From CAVQEK01 sp964596645 (lineage in GTDB: Bacteria > Bacteroidota > Bacteroidia > Cytophagales > Cyclobacteriaceae), in assembly GCA_964596645.1 (NCBI GenBank), contig CAZQVB010000005.1:104866-168865 (forward strand): a DNA stretch of 64,000 nt, written 5' to 3'. The notes beneath the pieces are model-generated. The model worked only from the letters and a program-made list of their open reading frames with translations. It had not been told where the DNA came from and searched no databases. A program made the position numbers and the translations under genes. This document shows, piece by piece, positions 19,416 to 29,300 of the stretch; position 1 is the first letter of the stretch; every line of letters begins with the position of its first letter.

Positions 19416-20543
19416 TTAAATTTTATATTTCTGAATAATCGCTTCGTTTACATCCAGTCCCAAACCCGGTTTTTCTGAAGCCAAGAGATACCCCTCGGTT
19501 AAAGTTATGTTTGGAAAGATTAATTCTTCACGGAGTTTGTTTTCGGTAAAATCGAGTTCTACCAAGGCTTCGGGCTCTTTCATTCGGCCGGGAACCATAT
19601 CCATATTGGTCAAAACCTGCAGGGCGGCATTCAGTGCAATTCCGGTCCCCCAGGAGTGGGGGACTACATCCACGCCAAAAGTATAGGCCATGTCGATTAT
19701 TTTTTTTACTTCTGATATTCCGCCCGCTGCGCAAATGTCGGGTTGGGCTATGTCGACGCAGCCGTTTTCAAAAAGGGTTTTAAACCCAAAGCGAAGGTAT
19801 TCACATTCGCCGCCGGCGATGGGTATGCTTGTATTGGTTCGCAGGCGGGCGTAGCCATTATAGTCTTCGGGCGACAGGGGCTCTTCAAACCAGCCAATTT
19901 TATACGCTTCCATTTCACGGGCTAATTCATAAGCCTCGTTATAGCCATAAGCATGGTTCGAGTCCACCATTAGGTTTATGTCGAAACCAATGGCATTTCG
20001 AACCGCCTCAATGTTTGCCAGATCGTCCTTTATACCAAGACCTACTTTCATTTTCATATATTGAAAGTTGTTCTCTTTGTAATGAAGGGCTTCATCTGCT
20101 AATACCTGTGGCAAATTCTCTACCTGACTGAAATACATTCCCGTAGCGTAGGGCCTTATTTTATCCCGCTTCTTTCCTCCCAATAAAACATGTACTGGCT
20201 GACCAAGTATTTTCCCTTTTAAATCCCATAACGCAATATCGAGTGCCGACACCGACGCCATGAGGATACCCCTGCGGGCATAATCCAGTGTACGGCGGTA
20301 CATATTCTGCCATAAAGTTTCGGTTTCGAGCGGGTTCTTTCCCAACAGCAGTGGCTTCAGAAACTCAATACCCTCACGCAACACATTGGCAGGGCCGTAC
20401 CCTTCGCCCCAGCCCACAAGGCCTTCGTCGGTGGTGATTTTTACTATGCAGATCAAGCGTTCGCAATATTCCCACTGCGAAAAGTAAAAGCTTTGGTCCA
20501 GCTTGTCGGATAATACGATAGGCTCTACTTTGGTAATTTTCAT
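19416..20543 (-). CDS. Enolase-superfamily sugar-acid cycloisomerase/dehydratase (mandelate racemase group)
   Basis: The protein (375 residues) shows the mandelate racemase group residues: the KxK motif (K164, K166), metal ligands D194, E220 and E246, and the D269/H296 catalytic dyad. These abstract the alpha proton of a sugar acid or lactone and eliminate the beta substituent. The N-terminal block GLVGWGEGYGPA and the HSWGTG block recall galactarolactone cycloisomerase, from my memory of that family. Such an enzyme could open an anhydro ring (anhydrogalactonate to 2-keto-3-deoxygalactonate) or dehydrate an ordinary aldonate. The neighbouring aldehyde dehydrogenase, kinase and aldolase favour either route to pyruvate. 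It lies between the permease and the dehydrogenase with short spacers. Confidence 0.87.
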   Translation of the reverse strand: MKITKVEPIVLSDKLDQSFYFSQWEYCERLICIVKITTDEGLVGWGEGYGPANVLREGIEFLKPLLLGKNPLETETLWQNMYRRTLDYARRGILMASVSALDIALWDLKGKILGQPVHVLLGGKKRDKIRPYATGMYFSQVENLPQVLADEALHYKENNFQYMKMKVGLGIKDDLANIEAVRNAIGFDINLMVDSNHAYGYNEAYELAREMEAYKIGWFEEPLSPEDYNGYARLRTNTSIPIAGGECEYLRFGFKTLFENGCVDIAQPDICAAGGISEVKKIIDMAYTFGVDVVPHSWGTGIALNAALQVLTNMDMVPGRMKEPEALVELDFTENKLREELIFPNITLTEGYLLASEKPGLGLDVNEAIIQKYKI

Positions 20544-20560
20544 TTCCTTCTATTCCAATT

Positions 20561-21589
20561 TTAAAAGGCACTGTTTGAATACCCCAACACAATGCAGGCA
20601 ACAATGAGCACGGCCAGACCGGCCAACATCATTCGGAAAGGCTTTTGCGCATTGTCCCACTCCTTGGCACGATAAGCCCAGAAATTGCCTATGATAAGTG
20701 ATAAACCCAACATAATTGGCCATCCTATCACCGGCCCAATTTCACCCAGCAACGCTGCCCCCTGGCCATACACACCCAAAGCAGCAAACCAGCATAAACC
20801 CGCTATGATTGACCATTTGTACGCTTTAGAAGCACCGGCTACGGAGAAACTGCCCCAGGATTTATTTTTGAATAACAGGAAAATGGCGTAACCGGCATTC
20901 ATCAGGTACGCTCCCCAAAGTACTACTACCCACGATGCCAGACTAGCGTTGCGGCTGATTGCGCCAAATTCCCGGGCAGATTCTGCTACTGGTGTAGCAT
21001 TGGCAAAACCAACATTCAGTAAAGCCGACAAAGCCCCACAAATAATGGCTATGACCAGGCCTACCTGAAATGCTTTTCCTTTTTTCAGGCCCGCATTTTC
21101 GCTGTCTCTTCCACTTTGCAGTTTATCGCGTTTTATGCCGGCAGCAGCGGTAATGGCCACTCCAACCAGCATGATGCCCACACCAGCAAGAATGATGGGG
21201 AAAGCCTTACTGCCCGTAGCTCCCTCTATTTGAAATAGCGGTATCAACGATCCTACCGCGGAAGCTAATCCCATCACAATTCCGTAGGTTAATGAGACGC
21301 CAATATAGCCTACACTTATACCGAACATTATCCCACCAATACCCCATAAAAATCCAAACAGCATGGCTTTAACAATGGCAGTAGAAGGAGCTGAAACAAT
21401 GGCTTGCAGCAAGTCAGGAACGGCAATGAATGCCCAGATCATTGGGAATAGTATCATAGCAACGGTGGCATGGACCAGCCACCAGGATTCCCACGCCAGC
21501 GGCTTGATGTACTTCATACCCAAACCAAAAGAGCCTTGAAAAATACTGGCAAAAATCACCAGGAGAAAAGCAATCGTAATGGTATCCAT
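20561..21589 (-). CDS. RhaT-like sugar-proton symporter
   Basis: The 342-residue protein is built of about ten hydrophobic helices separated by short loops, starting with LLVIFASIFQGSFGLGMKYIKPLAWESWWL, a region typical of the L-rhamnose-proton symporter family in the drug/metabolite transporter superfamily. It should move a deoxy- or anhydro-sugar monomer across the inner membrane. It is the first gene of the sugar-acid pathway run, 18 bases before the cycloisomerase gene, so the transported sugar is probably the one handled by that pathway. Rhamnose itself is not indicated, because no rhamnose isomerase or kinase is near. A second, shorter permease of related type lies at 38184-39086. Confidence 0.87.
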   Translation of the reverse strand: MDTITIAFLLVIFASIFQGSFGLGMKYIKPLAWESWWLVHATVAMILFPMIWAFIAVPDLLQAIVSAPSTAIVKAMLFGFLWGIGGIMFGISVGYIGVSLTYGIVMGLASAVGSLIPLFQIEGATGSKAFPIILAGVGIMLVGVAITAAAGIKRDKLQSGRDSENAGLKKGKAFQVGLVIAIICGALSALLNVGFANATPVAESAREFGAISRNASLASWVVVLWGAYLMNAGYAIFLLFKNKSWGSFSVAGASKAYKWSIIAGLCWFAALGVYGQGAALLGEIGPVIGWPIMLGLSLIIGNFWAYRAKEWDNAQKPFRMMLAGLAVLIVACIVLGYSNSAF

Positions 21590-21752
21590 ATATCAGTTGG
21601 GTTTGTAAATGGTATTCATAATTGTTCTGTAACAGATGGCATATAGCTTCAAAAATACAGGAAAATGGTTCTTCACCAGGTCAGTTTACAAAAACATTCT
21701 ACATAAGCGTACTTACTTTCTGATTTTCAATTCGCATCGCCGCTTTACTTCC

Positions 21753-24086
21753 TCATTGATCTTTACCCATGGAATGGGTGCCAATCCATTCTTTCCAACC
21801 ATTCAATTGTATGATTGAATTGTCCTTTATACCAAAGAAAACTTTCTGAAAAGGTAGCTGAACATCTGGGTAATAAAAATGATTATTAATCCCATTGTAT
21901 TCACTTAATAAAGTTTGGGTGTAGGCATCGAGGTTGCCTTTATAGCCAAATATACCCGAACCTTGCAGGCTTGTGCCAATGGTGGTGTTGCTGATGGTAA
22001 GGCCCTGATTGTAATGGACAAAGAACATATTCCTCTCAAAAGTAGCGCGCGGGGCTACGCGGCCAGGCATGGAATGCAATTCTATTTGTACCTCCTCATT
22101 GTCTGTGATTTCACAATGATCGAACGCAACATTGCGTGTGCTTAGCAGTCGCACTCCTACGCCAGCATTGTTCTTTATACTGGTATTTTTCACTATGATG
22201 GGCCCCCACTCTATTTCGTGAAACATACCTCCGTGGGAACTATTTCCATCGAACGCACAGCCGTCAAATAATAAATCAATACCCCAAATATCTCCACGGA
22301 AGCCAAACCCAAAGTTGTCATTGGCGCGTACATTGATAAAATGGCACCTTTCGCCATAAAAGTTAATACCACCGCATTGGTGCACTACATAATTGCCCAG
22401 CTTCCCAAGTTGATTGTTGTAGCTCACCTCCACATCTTCGGCCAATAAATTATACATATTACAGATGCGCAACCCATAGTTACCATTGTCATTGATCACG
22501 CATCTTCGCAGCGTTACGTTCTTTGCCCAGTGAATCAAAAGACCCATGCCGTTCGATGCGTTAAAAAAACAATTTTCTATGACTACATCACTGATCATTC
22601 GTTCCCTATCATCTTCTATCGACACCATGGCCTTGTCTGTGTCATTATTGTAATGCGCATTGGAGTGCATGAACTTTAAATTTCTCAGCACCAGATTATT
22701 TTTTCCTTTTACTTCCAATAATGCCGGAGTGAGGGAGACTTCTATTTTAGCATCTTTCATGTTTTCTACCGCATCCGGAAGTCGAACTAAAATGGAGTTT
22801 GCCAAAGAATTGCCTCTATAATGCTCCTCACCAGCACCTATTTCGTACACTCCGAAAGAGCCTTTGGGCAGTTGGTCTATGTCTTCCAGACCATTGTACT
22901 TGTATCCAGTTGGCAGTATGTTTCTTTGCCCGCGACCTTCATCGACTACACCTTCTTCTATCACCAGGCCAACAGCGTTGTATTTACGACCGCGGGTGTC
23001 ACTGTATATATATTTCTCTAAGATAAAAGGATTGAGCCTTTTACCATTGAGAAAAACCTGCTCACGCCGATGGCATATGATATTGCCAGGGGAATAGTAT
23101 CCGCTGGATACCAGGCCCCAGTTATAAGGCCAGTTTCTTTTATAGATCCTTTTTTGCGCATCAACCAGCTTCCATTCCGATGGCTCCCATCCCTCGGTAA
23201 ATGAGCCTTTGATCTGCACATCGCCCATACCTTCAATTACCAGAATGGCATCTCTTCCTTTATCCGATAAATTGGTGATTTGCAGCGGCTTATTGAGCCT
23301 GTAGGTACCCGATTCAATCAACAACTTTACATGCTCGCCATTATTGATCAATTGAATAGCACTATCGAAAGCGACATACAATGACTCCGCATTGCCTTTG
23401 TTCTGCACGTTGATCACGTGCGTGATTTTGTCTTCCGATACAGCAGCACCTACCGGCCTGGCCCTTTCCTCCATATGGGGCAATGCCAGTGGGTACCTGG
23501 GCAATGGGTGGCAATATTGCGCACCGGCCGGCACAAATGCTGCTTTTTGCTTCCACTCGGGCACATCATTATTCAGGGCTTTTACCTCTATGAGGCGAAT
23601 ATGTGCCGGGCCATTTCCCCGGTATTCAATAGTCACCGATAGGTCTGTAGCCTGCTCATGTACCGGCATTACATCGTATTGCTCAGCCCATCCGATAAAG
23701 GCGCTAAATGGTATGATCGCCGGAATACCGATGGCATTGTCCCGAACGTCAAGTTGCTGGAAAACTACACGCGGCCGGTCATTTTCATTATAAAATTCTC
23801 CCCGGTGACCACGCCCTCTCATGGAAACAGTGAGATGCAGGTTATCGACTGAAGGGATTGCCAACCTTGTGCTGAGCGAACAATCCGAATCGCTTTGTAC
23901 GGTCAAGTAATGGGTGCTGCCTTCCTTCAATACCCGGAATACATCAATGTCACTATCGGGCGTAGCCTGCCAATCTTCTTTGATTGAGCTCGAACCAAAT
24001 TCTCCTTGTAGCAACAAATTCTGAGCATGCAAGGCACCCGCCATCCATAGCGAAACGACAAGTATTGAAATTATTTTTTGAGCCAT
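21753..24086 (-). CDS. Large right-handed parallel beta-helix protein, secreted (GH141-like possibility)
   Basis: From the ATG at 24086 the protein has 777 residues and a clean Sec signal (MAQKIISILVV...ALHAQ). An ATG at 24158 would extend it by 24 residues that hide the signal. The N-terminal 180 or so residues look like a beta-sandwich carbohydrate-binding module (LLLQGEFGSSSIKEDW onward), followed by a VLVIEGMG/QIKGSF block and many helix coils (LVLRNLKFMHS, VTLRRCVINDNG, LLAEDVEVSYN, LFDGCAFDGNSSHGG). The fold is confident; the activity is not. The insertion-rich N-terminal half of the helix recalls GH141-type enzymes, but this is only an impression. It is separated from the permease gene by 163 bases and may be the first gene of block A. 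Confidence 0.82.
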   Translation of the reverse strand: MAQKIISILVVSLWMAGALHAQNLLLQGEFGSSSIKEDWQATPDSDIDVFRVLKEGSTHYLTVQSDSDCSLSTRLAIPSVDNLHLTVSMRGRGHRGEFYNENDRPRVVFQQLDVRDNAIGIPAIIPFSAFIGWAEQYDVMPVHEQATDLSVTIEYRGNGPAHIRLIEVKALNNDVPEWKQKAAFVPAGAQYCHPLPRYPLALPHMEERARPVGAAVSEDKITHVINVQNKGNAESLYVAFDSAIQLINNGEHVKLLIESGTYRLNKPLQITNLSDKGRDAILVIEGMGDVQIKGSFTEGWEPSEWKLVDAQKRIYKRNWPYNWGLVSSGYYSPGNIICHRREQVFLNGKRLNPFILEKYIYSDTRGRKYNAVGLVIEEGVVDEGRGQRNILPTGYKYNGLEDIDQLPKGSFGVYEIGAGEEHYRGNSLANSILVRLPDAVENMKDAKIEVSLTPALLEVKGKNNLVLRNLKFMHSNAHYNNDTDKAMVSIEDDRERMISDVVIENCFFNASNGMGLLIHWAKNVTLRRCVINDNGNYGLRICNMYNLLAEDVEVSYNNQLGKLGNYVVHQCGGINFYGERCHFINVRANDNFGFGFRGDIWGIDLLFDGCAFDGNSSHGGMFHEIEWGPIIVKNTSIKNNAGVGVRLLSTRNVAFDHCEITDNEEVQIELHSMPGRVAPRATFERNMFFVHYNQGLTISNTTIGTSLQGSGIFGYKGNLDAYTQTLLSEYNGINNHFYYPDVQLPFQKVFFGIKDNSIIQLNGWKEWIGTHSMGKDQ

Positions 24087-24281
24087 TGTTTCAATTCTTA
24101 ATGCTCCTATTCCAGCCATTGCCGATGGATTGGGAGTAATAGATGTCTGATCAAACACTGTGGATTCGATTGATGCGTAAGCTCAATTACTTTATGGGAT
24201 TGCAACAGCAATGCGAGGTGGACATAAGAAAGTCTGGCTGAAAGAATCAAAAAGCAATTGATTGAGATATATGCGAAAAGT

Positions 24282-24325
24282 ACTCGAAACGACGGCATGG
24301 TTGTGAATCTGCCGCCGTTTCGAGT
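24282..24325 (-). terminator. Strong hairpin terminator after the SusCD operon
   Basis: The arms 24282-24297 and 24310-24325 are inverted copies (15 of 16 positions pair) around a 12-base loop. Read on the minus strand the hairpin lies 19 bases after the stop of the PKD-type lipoprotein and is followed by ACTTTTCG. On the plus strand it is followed by seven A residues. It marks the probable end of block B transcription before the beta-helix gene. Confidence 0.7.
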
Positions 24326-24343
24326 TAAAAAAAGCTATGCTAA

Positions 24344-24784
24344 CTATTCTATTATTGTAATTTCCGCAGTAGCTACATCCTGCTCTATGTCCGATCCCAG
24401 ATCCATATTTGATATGGCAATCACTTTGATTTGATAAGTACCGGGGGTAGTATATGCATATTTAAATTTTGCATCTTCTCTTGTATGGTTCAAATTAAAA
24501 CCTGTATTGATTTTCTCAACACCCTTATCGTCAACATAGGTTTTAGTGCTTCCATCGTGGCCTTTATCACCTGTGAAAACGGTGAATCTCTCGCCTGTCC
24601 CGGCGTTTTCTATGTATACATCTTCGCCCACAGAGAATGTCGATGCCATTTCAAATTCCTCATTCTCAGTGAGCCTTAGAATGTTGAAGGCGGCTACAGG
24701 ATCTTCCACATCAAAATCTTCGCAAGCGAACAAAGTGCACATTGCGCTTATAAATAAAATCTGATATACAAATGTCTTTTTCAT
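24344..24784 (-). CDS. Small lipoprotein with PKD-like domain, probable surface glycan-binding protein
   Basis: The protein (146 residues from the ATG at 24784) starts with a lipoprotein signal (lipobox TLFAC) and then forms one beta-sandwich with the PKD pattern: PVAAFNI, ...FKYAYTTPGTYQIKVIAISN near the end. An upstream in-frame ATG (24814) would place ten residues before the signal and is less likely. It lies 19 bases after SusD in the place where SusE/F-like or other surface glycan-binding lipoproteins are normally encoded. A glycan-binding role is inferred from position only, since no binding residues can be identified. It is the last gene before the terminator hairpin. Confidence 0.8.
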   Translation of the reverse strand: MKKTFVYQILFISAMCTLFACEDFDVEDPVAAFNILRLTENEEFEMASTFSVGEDVYIENAGTGERFTVFTGDKGHDGSTKTYVDDKGVEKINTGFNLNHTREDAKFKYAYTTPGTYQIKVIAISNMDLGSDIEQDVATAEITIIE

Positions 24785-24803
24785 GGTCTTTACTTTTAAA
24801 GGA

Positions 24804-26363
24804 TTAATAACCAATGTTCTGTTGCAACTTGGGATTGAGGTTCAACTCTCTAAATGGGATTGGAAAGACAGAATGTATGTTGTCGTCCACATTGGTGCCG
24901 AAATCAGCGAGTACATTAGAGAGTAAGTATTTGTTGTCAATTTTACCTCCCGCTGCCAAATGATGACGTCGAACATTTTCAAGGCGCGCCTGGTATTCTC
25001 CCAGGAATTCCCAGTCGCGTTCGTTGTACACTATATCGCGAAATTCTTCCTGCGTAGGCGCATTCATCGGATCGATGTCTTCCAAGCCTGGCACCTCCCT
25101 GTTGGCTTCCTCAAGTGCACCGCCGCCCAGGTAGTTCAGCTCAAAGAAATTTCGCGCCCTTCTCCTGATTGTGTTGATGGCTTCAATGGCTTTTTCATTT
25201 GGCCCGCCAAGTACTTCGTTGGCTGCTTCAGCATATATGAGATATACCTCGGCGAAGCGCAGTATATTTTTATTTGCACCACCCCAGCCGCTTGTCGTTA
25301 AAGGATCCCACTGTTTGGCTACGTAGCCATTGCCTGTTGGGAAACTTACCCATTTGCCATTGTCGTAAAAACCCGTTGGAGCGCTGCTGATCTTTCTAAA
25401 ATCATTGGGCCAGTTGGCATAGAAGTTAGGCTCCACATAGTTGGTGTTGCCCCAACCCCTTGCACTTATTATTTTATTGTTGTTGGGTGACAACCTGCGA
25501 TTCAAAAGGTCTGTATTGAAGGCGGCATCATAATTCAGGAAAAACAGATGTTCTTTACCCCCCTGAAAATCTTCACCCCATGTATTCATGAAGTTGTCGA
25601 ACAGGCCAAATCCGGCTGCCAGTCCGTCGGTCCATGCCTTTTCTGCGGCAGTCATGGCCTCTTGAAAATCTTCGTGATACAGGTACGCCTTGGCAAGCAT
25701 TGTCTGTGCAGCTACGCTGGTGACACGATATTTTTCGGTTGTATTGGCCCTCCAGTTGGGCAAATGTTCTGCAGCGTCTTGCAAATCCGGAATAATCACC
25801 GTTTCGAATATTTCATTCTTATCGGTGGCTTCTATTTGCACAGCGCTTACCTCTCCACTTCGCACAAACTCTGTCCTGAGCGGTACATCGCCAAATAAAT
25901 TAGTAAGAAGGAAGTAACTGAACCCACGCAGGAAGCGCGCCTCTGCTATTAAAGCTTGTTTATTGCTCAGATTGGTCTCTGCCGTTTTTTCTATCACAAG
26001 GTTGGCTTTGGATATTGCATCGTAAAGACCCTCCCAAAGATCACTGATCTTACCATCGGCAGATCCATAGGCATGGCGGTCATAAATGGAATTGCCATCG
26101 ACCCACAGCATTTGATTGGAGGTCACTTCAAACAGGTACCAACCGCCGAGTCCGTGATATACCTCCTGGCTCTGTCCCTGCTCGGTGGTCAGGCGCTTAT
26201 ATATGCCTGCTATCGCAGCAGACACATCCGATTCAGACTGAAAGGCGTTGGTTTCTACCAATAAGTCTTTTGGATCTTCTTCCAGCAAGTCGTTGCAGGC
26301 TGCGAAGATGAATAGTGCAACAGCAAGCATGGCTGCTCTGATTACTATATTTTGCTTTTTCAT
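24804..26363 (-). CDS. susD: SusD-like glycan-binding lipoprotein
   Basis: This 519-residue protein is a RagB/SusD-family outer-membrane lipoprotein: lipobox FAAC (C23), LEEDPKDLL, an alpha-helical TPR-like scaffold (AEARFLRGFSYFLLTNLFGDVPL; MLAKAYLYHEDFQEAMTAAEKAW) and the C-terminal INTIRRRAR and FRDIVYNERDWEFLGEYQARLENVRR blocks typical of the family. It binds oligosaccharide and caps the SusC transporter on the cell surface. It starts 10 bases after the SusC stop. The ligand is probably the sulfated oligosaccharide processed by the surrounding enzymes. Length and layout are standard. Confidence 0.95.
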   Translation of the reverse strand: MKKQNIVIRAAMLAVALFIFAACNDLLEEDPKDLLVETNAFQSESDVSAAIAGIYKRLTTEQGQSQEVYHGLGGWYLFEVTSNQMLWVDGNSIYDRHAYGSADGKISDLWEGLYDAISKANLVIEKTAETNLSNKQALIAEARFLRGFSYFLLTNLFGDVPLRTEFVRSGEVSAVQIEATDKNEIFETVIIPDLQDAAEHLPNWRANTTEKYRVTSVAAQTMLAKAYLYHEDFQEAMTAAEKAWTDGLAAGFGLFDNFMNTWGEDFQGGKEHLFFLNYDAAFNTDLLNRRLSPNNNKIISARGWGNTNYVEPNFYANWPNDFRKISSAPTGFYDNGKWVSFPTGNGYVAKQWDPLTTSGWGGANKNILRFAEVYLIYAEAANEVLGGPNEKAIEAINTIRRRARNFFELNYLGGGALEEANREVPGLEDIDPMNAPTQEEFRDIVYNERDWEFLGEYQARLENVRRHHLAAGGKIDNKYLLSNVLADFGTNVDDNIHSVFPIPFRELNLNPKLQQNIGY

Positions 26364-26373
26364 GATCTTAGAT

Positions 26374-29300
26374 TTAGAATGTTAAGTTGACACCTACACT
26401 GATATTACGGGCTCTGGGATAAGCACCATTATCCGTTGGCGGTGCCACATTGTTTTGCCCATTAGAATTCACTTCCGGATCAAAGCCGCTATACCCTGTA
26501 ATGGTGAATAAGTTTTGACCCGATACATATACCCGGGCATTGGAAAGCCAATTCTGATTGACGGGTATGTTGTAACCGAGGGTAAGCACTTTCAGTCTTA
26601 AAAAGGATGCATCTTCAAGATAAAGGTCGCTATTTGGTGCGTGAAGGGGGTCGATGCGAGGATATGTATCGCTGGGGTTATCTTCTGTCCATCGATTATC
26701 AAAGTATTCCTGAATAATATTCTGACCGCGTCCTGTGGTCAAATCTCGCTTCGTTGCATTCAATACCGTGAGCCCCTCTACACCGCTGAAGTACACGAAC
26801 AGATCGAAGTTGCCATAGGTGAAGGTGCTGGTGAGCCCATAGAAGAAATCTGGAAATCCGCGGCCCAATACGAGGTTGTCGTTGCCGTCAATTCTACCGT
26901 CTTCGTTTACATCCCGATATCGGGGTACACCAGGCTCATCATTGGGCCGTGCCGGATTGGTCAGTATTTCTTCCTCTGTTTGAAAAATACCCGTTTGGAT
27001 TACACCCAAATGATTTCGTAGTGGCTGCCCGACGATCAGCGTCTGACCTCCAACACCAATCTGATTTTCGCCACCCAAATCGGTCACTTTATTGACGGAC
27101 CGCGAAAAGGTACCCATAATGTTCCAGTTAAATTTTTCATTGCTGACGGCGACAGCATTTAGCGTCAGTTCTATTCCGTCATTTTTCACTGATCCCGCAT
27201 TCTTGAGCACCGATGAGAAACCTGAATTTTCAGGTATGTTTACCGCCAGCAGCAGATCATTGGTCACAGAGTTGAAATAGTCGGCGTTCAGTGTTAGTCT
27301 GTTGTTCCACATGCCCAGGTCGAAGCCAATATTGAGTTGCTTGGTTGTTTCCCACCTCAAGTCTTCATTGGCTATGCGCTGTGGCGTGTATGCGGTAATT
27401 TCGGTACCCACAGAAGAATATTGCCTGGTTCCGATGGTGACGATGGAGTTGTAAAAGCCAATGTCGGTATTGCCTGTAAGGCCATAGCTACCTCGCAACT
27501 TGAGATCGGAGATGATTTCCGACTGTTGCATAAACGATTCCTCTGACAATCGCCATGCTACGGCGCCGGAAGGAAAGAACCCCCACTTGTTGTCTGTACC
27601 AAATCGTGAAGATCCATCCTGCCGGGCAGTGAAGGTGAAGAGGTATCGGGAATCGTAGGTGTAATTGAGCCTGGTGGCAAAAGACAACATGGCCCATTCG
27701 CGCAGCTGATTGCCTATATTGGCGGCGATGGTGCCCGTCTGGATGCCATAAAAGCTCAGCGCGTCGGTTGGAAAGTTATCCCAGTTGTTGCGTGTATTTT
27801 GCGTAGATGCCTTCGTAACCTCATGAATCAATGTGCCATTGAATGAATGTTTGCCGGCTGTCTTTTGGTAAATCAACTGGTTGCTATTGGTCAGACTGAA
27901 GGTGCGGCGCTGTTCCACCTGTGCACGGCCGTTGGTATTCTGGCCCGGAGCATGCAATTTGGTCGTATAAAATTGATCCATGGAATAGATCAGGTCTACA
28001 CCAAAGGTCGACTTGAAGGAGAGCGATGGTGTGATGTCAATGGCGGCATTGGCGCTAAGCAGCAACCTGTCGTTGAAGTTTTCATAATCATTGCCATATA
28101 TATATCCGAGTGGGTTGAATGCGAATATTTGGCCGTTGCCTATATACTCAAAGCTTGGATAGTAGACCGGTCCTGAGGGGTCTGTTTGTGGTATATTCGG
28201 TGCAAGAGCGAGGGCATCCTGTACTGTTCTTATCTGATTGCCTTCATCCATGCCCGTCTCATTGTGCGAGTAATTGAAATTCACTCCTATCCTCACGCGA
28301 TCTGTTGGGCTGTGCTCCGCATTAATCCTACCCGTATATCTTCTCAAATAAGATTCTTTTACTACACCCTCTTCGTCGTAGTACGACCCTGAAATATAGT
28401 AGTTGGTCTTTTTGCTACCACCCGTGAGGCTGAGCTGGTAATTTTGCACAACGCCGTTTTGCGAGGCAATGTCGAACCAATCATTGTCTTCCATCGGAAG
28501 GGCAGGATCTATCGGTGTGAGACCCTCTAAAGCCGCGAATTCATTGAAGTAAACAAAAAAGTCGTCGGCACTCAGTAAGTCGTAGCCTCCGGGAATGGTA
28601 GATACTCCATAGTTTGCGTTGAAGTTGATCGTAGATTTCTCCGACGCCCCACTTTTGGTAGTAATGATGATGACACCATTGGCTCCCCGCGAACCATAAA
28701 TAGCCGTAGAAGAAGCATCTTTCAGTATTTCTATTGATTGAATATCTCCGGGGTTTATCGTAGATAATATGTTGTTGCCTGTATTGCCCGAGGTGCCACT
28801 CGCCGAAATATCACCGGAAGTGTTTGCAGCAATGGGCACGCCGTCGATTACATACAGTGGTTCGGAACTTGAATTGATGGAATTGACGCCGCGAATTTTG
28901 ATAGAACTGGAGGCACCGGGTGAGCCGGAAGAAGACGTCACCTGTACACCGGCAGCCCTGCCCTGCATCATCTGATCTACCGAGCCTACGGGCACAGAAG
29001 AAAACTCTTCCATCGAGAGGGAGCTGACAGAACCTGTCAAATCACTTTTCTTTTGGGTACCGTAGCCAATCACCACCAGTTCATCCAACTGGGTAAGGTC
29101 AGGCATTAAGCTTAAATCAATTACAGCCTGGTTGCCTACCAACACTTCCTCTTGTACAAAACCGACTGAGCTAAATACCAGTATAGCCTCCTGGCCTGGC
29201 ACCTCCAGGTTGTATCGACCATCCAGATCGGTAACCGTGCCCTGAGATGTGCCTTTTACAATGACATTGACCCCTGGCAAACCGTCGCCATCTTCTGCTG

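Noticed and set aside
24107..24298. Minus-strand frame between the beta-helix gene and the terminator
   Set aside because: It begins inside the terminator hairpin and overlaps the 5' end of the beta-helix gene; no family match.
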